DNA of 64,000 nt from Rickettsia rhipicephali str. 3-7-female6-CWPP (GTDB taxonomy: Bacteria; Pseudomonadota; Alphaproteobacteria; Rickettsiales; Rickettsiaceae), in the NCBI RefSeq assembly GCF_000284075.1, contig NC_017042.1, positions 434,001-498,000 on the forward strand, written 5' to 3'. Below the pieces are notes generated by a model that had not been told where the DNA came from, searched no databases, and saw only the letters and a list, made by a program, of their open reading frames with translations. Positions 59,527 through 64,000 of this stretch are shown here, piece after piece (the stretch's first letter is position 1; each line of letters starts with the position of its first letter). Both the position numbers and the translations under genes were made by a program.

Positions 59527-59596
59527 CGAAGCAATCTCAGGAGTTTGTTATTATTTCATGAGATTGCCACGCTCTCTACGTTCGCTCGCAATGACG
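59495..59596. repeat. RPE-type repeat overlapping ctaG 3' end
   Basis: CGTCATTGCGAGGAAATTAC ... GCTCGCAATGACGG with GAAGCAATCTCAGGAG and ATGAGATTGCCACG. Confidence 0.87.
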
Positions 59597-59623
59597 GCTT
59601 TGGAATTATGCAACAACACCGGC

Positions 59624-60604
59624 TCATTGAGTATACTCGATAACCCATTTACGAAGTCTAACAATCGGCGGAGTATTTATAAGAGCGGTAGAAGGTAAAA
59701 CTTTGCCGTTAGTATTAAAATTAATTATAGGATCTATACCGTATATGCTATACCAAGGTTTTAACGGTGAGCTATTTGAATATTTACGGTGGAACCAAGA
59801 TAAAGAAGGTGTTGTTTCTTCATATTCTATTACTTTAACCGATTGTGGATTTTTATGATATATAAGGCTAAGTACCGATTGATCGGAATGATGCCATTTA
59901 TATTCATCGTAATTAGGATGGATATTATAATCTTTGCCTGAAAGAATTCTAATATCTTCACAACTTTTTAGCCATTTTTCAATGAAAGAACGAGAAAGCT
60001 TGGTATTACGCACAATAATAACGGCGCTCCAAATGTGATCGTCATTTCTGCATTCGTCTGTAAGGCAATCCATTAAAGCAAAAGTTTCACCTTTAACAAA
60101 ACTACCGTTTTTACGATTGCGATCATGTACCAGTAATATATCATTATCGCCTAAAAGATTTGTTAAATTACTGATATGCTTTTTAATAACAAATGCTGAA
60201 TCTAAATATACTATAATAGCTCCTTCTGGTGCATTTTTCATTGTTTCAAGTATAATATAAGGCTTCCATAGCCATAACCCCGCTCCTGCAGGTTCATTAA
60301 AAATTTCTTGGTTTTTTTCTATAAACGCTTGATTTATGTGCTTTTTCTTATAGTTAAATATGAAGTCTATACCTTTATTAATTGCATAATGAGTGGTTGC
60401 ATTTTGATTATGATAAACATACTCCAGACCGTCGGCATAAGAAACTAAATAAATTGGTTCTTTTATGGAATTCTGAATAGATAAATCTACTTTTTGTAAC
60501 GATAAGTCATTAATAAAACCTTGACGTGCATATTCTAAAATAATCAGTATGAAATAAATTAGAGCTAATGTAATAACTGTTTTGTATAATATTTTAAATA
60601 ACAT
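59624..60604 (-). CDS. Membrane-anchored glycosyltransferase-like protein
   Basis: A 326-residue protein with one N-terminal membrane anchor (about 5-25). PAGAGLWLWKPYIILETMKN and AIIVYLDSAFVIKKHI, then CRNDDHIWSAVIIVRNTKLS and EYKWHHSDQSVLSLIY resemble sugar-nucleotide-dependent transferases of the GT-A kind (YLDS in the place of DxD; the WLWKPYI block is typical of that group). No neighbour gives a pathway. Function is tentative. Confidence 0.6.
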   Translation of the reverse strand: MLFKILYKTVITLALIYFILIILEYARQGFINDLSLQKVDLSIQNSIKEPIYLVSYADGLEYVYHNQNATTHYAINKGIDFIFNYKKKHINQAFIEKNQEIFNEPAGAGLWLWKPYIILETMKNAPEGAIIVYLDSAFVIKKHISNLTNLLGDNDILLVHDRNRKNGSFVKGETFALMDCLTDECRNDDHIWSAVIIVRNTKLSRSFIEKWLKSCEDIRILSGKDYNIHPNYDEYKWHHSDQSVLSLIYHKNPQSVKVIEYEETTPSLSWFHRKYSNSSPLKPWYSIYGIDPIINFNTNGKVLPSTALINTPPIVRLRKWVIEYTQ

Positions 60605-60657
60605 ATACTTTTTGCATTATTTGAAGCATTTTGTCATTCCCACGTGGATTAGTAAAT

Positions 60658-60762
60658 CGTCATTGCGAGGAAATACGAAGTATTGACGCAGCAATCTCAG
60701 GAGTTTGTTATTATTTCATGAGATTGCCACGCCAGCCTACGGGCTGCTCGCTCGCAATGACG
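60658..60762. repeat. RPE-type repeat between the GT-like gene and mnmA
   Basis: CGTCATTGCGAGGAAATACG ... GCTCGCAATGACG, with GCAGCAATCTCAGG and ATGAGATTGCCACG, in a divergent promoter region. Confidence 0.85.
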
Positions 60763-60871
60763 AAATCGATAATTATTAGACAATGCTAATTATAGCATTT
60801 TAATATATTAAAAGATAGTGTTGTAATTTAATTATACATTTAGTATAATGTGCTGTTTGTTTAAGGTTGGT

Positions 60872-61969
60872 ATGATTAATTTAGGGGATAAGCAGTCTAC
60901 TATAGTTGTTGCAATGTCAGGCGGGGTTGATAGTTCGGCGGTTGCCGCAATGCTGCATGAACAAGGACATAATGTTATAGGTATTACCTTGCAGTTATAT
61001 GATCACGGTATGGCAGTAGGGAAGAAAAATGCCTGTTGTGCCGGTCAGGATATTTACGATGCTAAAATGGTAGCAAATAAGCTAGGTATTCCCCATTACG
61101 TACTTGATTATGAGAGCAAATTTAAAGAGTCGGTAATAGATAATTTCGTCGATAGCTATTTACAAGGTGAAACACCGCTTCCATGTGTGCAATGTAATAA
61201 ATCGGTAAAGTTCAGGGATCTAATTAAAACGTCTAGAGAGCTTGGAGCAGATAAGCTTGCTACCGGTCATTACGTACGAAAAATAAACGGTGATAATGGA
61301 GCGGAATTATATACAGGGCTTGATCCAGCAAAAGATCAAAGTTATTTTTTATTTACGACAACTAAAGAGCAATTAGAATATTTACATTTCCCTCTAGGAG
61401 GGCTTACTAAGGATGAAACACGAAAGCTTGCTAGTAAATTTGGGCTTGAGGTAGCGGATAAGCCCGACAGCCAAGATATTTGTTTCGTACCTGACGGAAA
61501 TTATAAGAGCGTAATAAATAAAATACGTCCAAATAGTAGTGAAAGCGGTAAAATTATTCACGTAAACGGGTTTAAGCTAGGAGAGCATAGCGGTATAATT
61601 AACTACACCATAGGGCAACGTCGTGGTCTTGGTATAGCTTATAATGAGCCTTTATATGTAGTAAGGATTGATCCTAAGGACAATATAGTATATGTAGGAC
61701 CGGAGTCCGCATTAAACGTGCAGGAATTTATCATTAGAGATGTAAATTGGCTTGCAGATGAGATTAAAGATAATGAAAAGTTAGAAGTAGCAGTTAAAAT
61801 TCGCTCGACAAGACCGCCACGTCTAGCCGAAATAAGTAAACTTGGTGATGATAAAATGAAAGTAAAATTTTTATGCGAAGAAAAAGCCGTTGCCCCTGGG
61901 CAAGCATGCGTTATTTATGCCGGCGAAAGAGTACTTGGCGGCGGATGGATTACTAGAGAGATAAGGTAA
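60872..61969 (+). CDS. mnmA: tRNA 2-thiouridylase MnmA
   Basis: MnmA (TrmU) puts sulfur at U34 of tRNAs for Lys, Glu and Gln. The PP-loop AMSGGVDSSAVAAM is at the N-terminus, the first catalytic Cys is in PCVQCNKSVKF and the second in SQDICFVPDGNY. I chose ATG 60872 (MINLGDKQST), giving 365 residues; an upstream ATG at 60848 would add eight residues. Confidence 0.95.
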   Translation: MINLGDKQSTIVVAMSGGVDSSAVAAMLHEQGHNVIGITLQLYDHGMAVGKKNACCAGQDIYDAKMVANKLGIPHYVLDYESKFKESVIDNFVDSYLQGETPLPCVQCNKSVKFRDLIKTSRELGADKLATGHYVRKINGDNGAELYTGLDPAKDQSYFLFTTTKEQLEYLHFPLGGLTKDETRKLASKFGLEVADKPDSQDICFVPDGNYKSVINKIRPNSSESGKIIHVNGFKLGEHSGIINYTIGQRRGLGIAYNEPLYVVRIDPKDNIVYVGPESALNVQEFIIRDVNWLADEIKDNEKLEVAVKIRSTRPPRLAEISKLGDDKMKVKFLCEEKAVAPGQACVIYAGERVLGGGWITREIR

Positions 61970-61973
61970 TTGT

Positions 61974-62051
61974 GTCATTGCGAGGAGCGAAGCGACGTGG
62001 CAATCTAGTTAGACCTCCTGAGCCACGCTCCTTTTAGTCGCTCGCAATGAC
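61974..62051. repeat. RPE-type repeat between mnmA and the permease gene
   Basis: GTCATTGCGAGGAGCGAAGC ... GTCGCTCGCAATGACAC, a shorter form with GGCAATCTAG. Confidence 0.8.
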
Positions 62052-62093
62052 ACAATTCACAAAAAAATAAGCTCACTAAAATAGGAGAAACTG

Positions 62094-63491
62094 ATGAGTT
62101 TTTTAAGGAAGAAAAGTTTTGAATCAGTAAAAGAGATAGGCAGCTCAAGCGGTTTTAGCAAGACGCTTGGAGCATGCGATTTAATATTACTGGGTCTTGG
62201 TGCGATGATCGGCACGGGCGTATTCGTCGTTACCGGTATAATTGCTGCTAAATATTCAGGACCTGCAGTGATGTTATCTTATACGATTGCAGGTATTACC
62301 TGTATCTTTGTAGCGCTTGTTTATACTGAACTTGCTGCAATGCTTCCGACATCAGGAAGTATTTACACTTATTCCTATGTAGCATTTGGCGAAGTATTTG
62401 CTTGGATGATCGGTAGTGTTATAATATTAGAACTTGGTGTTGCTGCAGGAATAGTAGCTGTAGGCTGGTCGGGCTACGTACAAGGAATACTAGCAGCAGG
62501 TGGAATCAATTTACCGAAAGAATTAACTACTGTACCGACAAACGGCGGTATAATAAATTTACCGGCATTTTTAATCTCGGGATTTATTGGATTTATTTTA
62601 TATTTAGGTACTAAAGATAGTAAGAGACTAAATGCAATTTTAGTTTTCATAAAAATGGCTGCAATATTCGTATTTATACTTGCTGCTGCCCCTCATTTTG
62701 ATGCTACTAACTGGAGTAATTTTATGCCTTTCGGTTTTAGTAATGTTTTAGTAGGTGCGTCTATTTTATTCTTAGCTTTTACGGGTTTTGGAACGATTGC
62801 AACCGCAGCTGAGGAGTGTAAAAACCCAAAACGCGATATAATGATTGGTATTGTTGGCTCACTTGTTCTCACTACTATAGTTTATGTAATAATGGCAGGG
62901 CTTGTTACCGGTATTGCACCTTTTGATCAGTTAAATAACGATCAACCGCTTGCTTATGCTTTAACTATCAATAATAGCAAGATCGGCTCTGCTATTGTTG
63001 CAACCGGAGCAGTTTGCGGTATGATGACGGTGTTGATGATGAATATTTACGGTACTTCTCGTATTTTTTATGCTATTGCACGTGACGGTTTACTACCGAA
63101 AAGTTTTGCAAAGCTGCACCCAAAATATGATAGTCCGTATATTACGATTATAATATTTGCTTCTTTAGCCGCTATCCTTGGAGGATTTTGTTCTACGGAA
63201 TTATTAACGCAATTAACTTCAATGGGAGCTCTTATTGATTATATCACCGTTGCAATAATAGTGGTATTATTTAGGGTAACGCTACCTGATGCTCAAAGAC
63301 CTTTTAGATGTCCTTTAGTATTTATTATCGTACCGTTTATTTTAATTGCTTGTGCATATTTACTATTTATTCAAATATATGACGGTGAATTTAATCTATT
63401 AACCGCAGGTCGTGCATTAATATGTTGGTTTATTACAATATTTGTTTTATATATTATAAGATCGTTTTTTATGAAAAAAGAGCAGAATTAA
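62094..63491 (+). CDS. APC-family amino acid permease (CAT type)
   Basis: A 465-residue transporter with twelve membrane segments. LGLGAMIGTGVFVVTGIIAA is the TM1 substrate loop and FTGFGTIATAAEECKNPKRD the TM6 block, both typical of the cationic amino acid transporter (CAT/YfnA-like) branch. Rickettsiae import amino acids from the host, so the role is uptake or exchange; the exact substrate cannot be told. RBS AGGAGAAA precedes ATG 62094. Confidence 0.9.
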   Translation: MSFLRKKSFESVKEIGSSSGFSKTLGACDLILLGLGAMIGTGVFVVTGIIAAKYSGPAVMLSYTIAGITCIFVALVYTELAAMLPTSGSIYTYSYVAFGEVFAWMIGSVIILELGVAAGIVAVGWSGYVQGILAAGGINLPKELTTVPTNGGIINLPAFLISGFIGFILYLGTKDSKRLNAILVFIKMAAIFVFILAAAPHFDATNWSNFMPFGFSNVLVGASILFLAFTGFGTIATAAEECKNPKRDIMIGIVGSLVLTTIVYVIMAGLVTGIAPFDQLNNDQPLAYALTINNSKIGSAIVATGAVCGMMTVLMMNIYGTSRIFYAIARDGLLPKSFAKLHPKYDSPYITIIIFASLAAILGGFCSTELLTQLTSMGALIDYITVAIIVVLFRVTLPDAQRPFRCPLVFIIVPFILIACAYLLFIQIYDGEFNLLTAGRALICWFITIFVLYIIRSFFMKKEQN

Positions 63492-63503
63492 GAGGGGGCT
63501 ATC

Positions 63504-63602
63504 CGTCATTGCGAGCGAACGTAGAGAGCGTGGCAATCTCATGAAGTAGTACAAAATTCTTGAGATTGCCACATCGAGGCTTTGCCTCTCCTCGCAATGA
63601 CG
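63504..63602. repeat. RPE-type repeat before hisS
   Basis: CGTCATTGCGAGCGAACGTA ... TCCTCGCAATGACG, with GGCAATCTCATGAAGTAGTA and TTGAGATTGCCACATC. Confidence 0.85.
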
Positions 63603-63640
63603 AGTTAGTAGTATCCACGCAACAAAACAAAATTAACCAA

Positions 63641-64000
63641 ATGACTGAAAAGCTGCAACCACTCCGAGGAATGAAAGATCTCTTGCCGGATGATTATAAA
63701 GTCCACGACTATATAATTAACAAAGCAAGAGATGTTGGAGTATTGTACGGCTATAAACAAATGAGTACTCCTATTTTGGAGTATACTAAAGTCTTTAACC
63801 GTTCGATGGGTGAAAGCTCTGACGTAATCAGCAAAGAAATCTATAGTTTTTTAGATAAAAGCAATGATTCCGTAGCATTACGATCTGAATTTACAGCATG
63901 TATTATAAGAAGCCTCATCTCAAACGGATTACAACATAAATTACCATTAAAGTTTTTCTCTACCGGTCCTGTTTTTCGTTATGATAGACCGCAAGCAGGG
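63641..64000 (+). CDS. hisS: Histidyl-tRNA synthetase, 5' part (runs off the window)
   Basis: The first 120 codons begin [20 protein letters not shown], with the class II motif 1 region [20 protein letters not shown] and motif 2 [15 protein letters not shown] at the edge. The rest lies outside the window. Confidence 0.95.
   Translation, partial: MTEKLQPLRGMKDLLPDDYKVHDYIINKARDVGVLYGYKQMSTPILEYTKVFNRSMGESSDVISKEIYSFLDKSNDSVALRSEFTACIIRSLISNGLQHKLPLKFFSTGPVFRYDRPQAG

Noticed and set aside
1033-63602. CRISPR array
   Set aside because: The many repeats are dispersed inverted elements with different centres, not regularly spaced direct repeats, and no cas genes are seen.

Overview
This window is a piece of a Rickettsia chromosome (Alphaproteobacteria, obligate intracellular). 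The evidence is the low GC content, the long intergenic spacers, the many decaying genes, more than thirty Rickettsia palindromic element (RPE)-type inverted repeats, the duplicated VirB8/VirB9 type IV secretion genes, a ruined Sca-type autotransporter, and an rOmp/tRNA/DUF2608 gene complement typical of the genus. The species cannot be fixed from the sequence alone.

Layout. 0-8.9 kb: pdhA-pdhB (pyruvate dehydrogenase E1), typA on the other strand, a broken HAD-like gene, an OmpH/Skp chaperone, icd, and Mrp antiporter genes mnhG and mnhB. 8.9-13.1 kb: ccmB, a small Rickettsiales membrane protein and the cytochrome bc1 genes petA-petB-petC; a GIY-YIG nuclease relic and two RPEs separate petB from petC. 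13.3-16.3 kb: a zone of decay holding a gene-transfer-agent (GTA) holin relic, an intact hsp20-like gene, a broken DUF218-like gene interrupted by a 77-bp exact copy of the hsp20 tail, and a broken YhcG-type nuclease. 16.3-19.5 kb: prfB with its programmed +1 frameshift, lepA and tRNA-Asn. 19.5-26.3 kb: an accessory island starting at tRNA-Asn, with a serine-recombinase relic that runs into the tRNA, a TPR protein, a broken Sca autotransporter, an SRPBCC relic, a broken NACHT NTPase and a truncated ProP-type transporter.

26.4-35.8 kb, minus strand: rodA, oligopeptidase B (with an in-frame RPE), and the second Mrp/NADH-dehydrogenase-like antiporter cluster with a VapBC-type toxin-antitoxin pair lodged in it. 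35.8-45.2 kb: the rvh type IV secretion islet, virB9-virB8 on the minus strand and virB7-virB8-virB9(short)-virB10-virB11-virD4 on the plus strand, followed by ppx. 45.2-48.0 kb: a second zone of decay with a HEFGH metallopeptidase relic and two GTA relics (portal and baseplate hub) joined tail to tail. 48-64 kb: two DUF2608 proteins, cysQ, mutS, rpiB, an M23-like lipoprotein, a YgjP metallopeptidase relic, thyX, tolB, rpoH, ctaG, a glycosyltransferase-like gene, mnmA, an amino acid permease and the start of hisS.

Functionally the live genes cover central respiration (PDH, Icd, bc1, heme export, Cox assembly), cation/proton antiport, translation (TypA, LepA, RF2, MnmA, HisS), envelope (RodA, TolB, Skp) and the T4SS. 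The accessory zones record loss of phage-like, defence-like and surface genes. The most unusual observations are the templated 77-bp insertion with an 8-bp repeat, three scattered GTA fragments, and the recombinase relic fused to tRNA-Asn. I did not find a clear intact novel system; the best candidates are relics.
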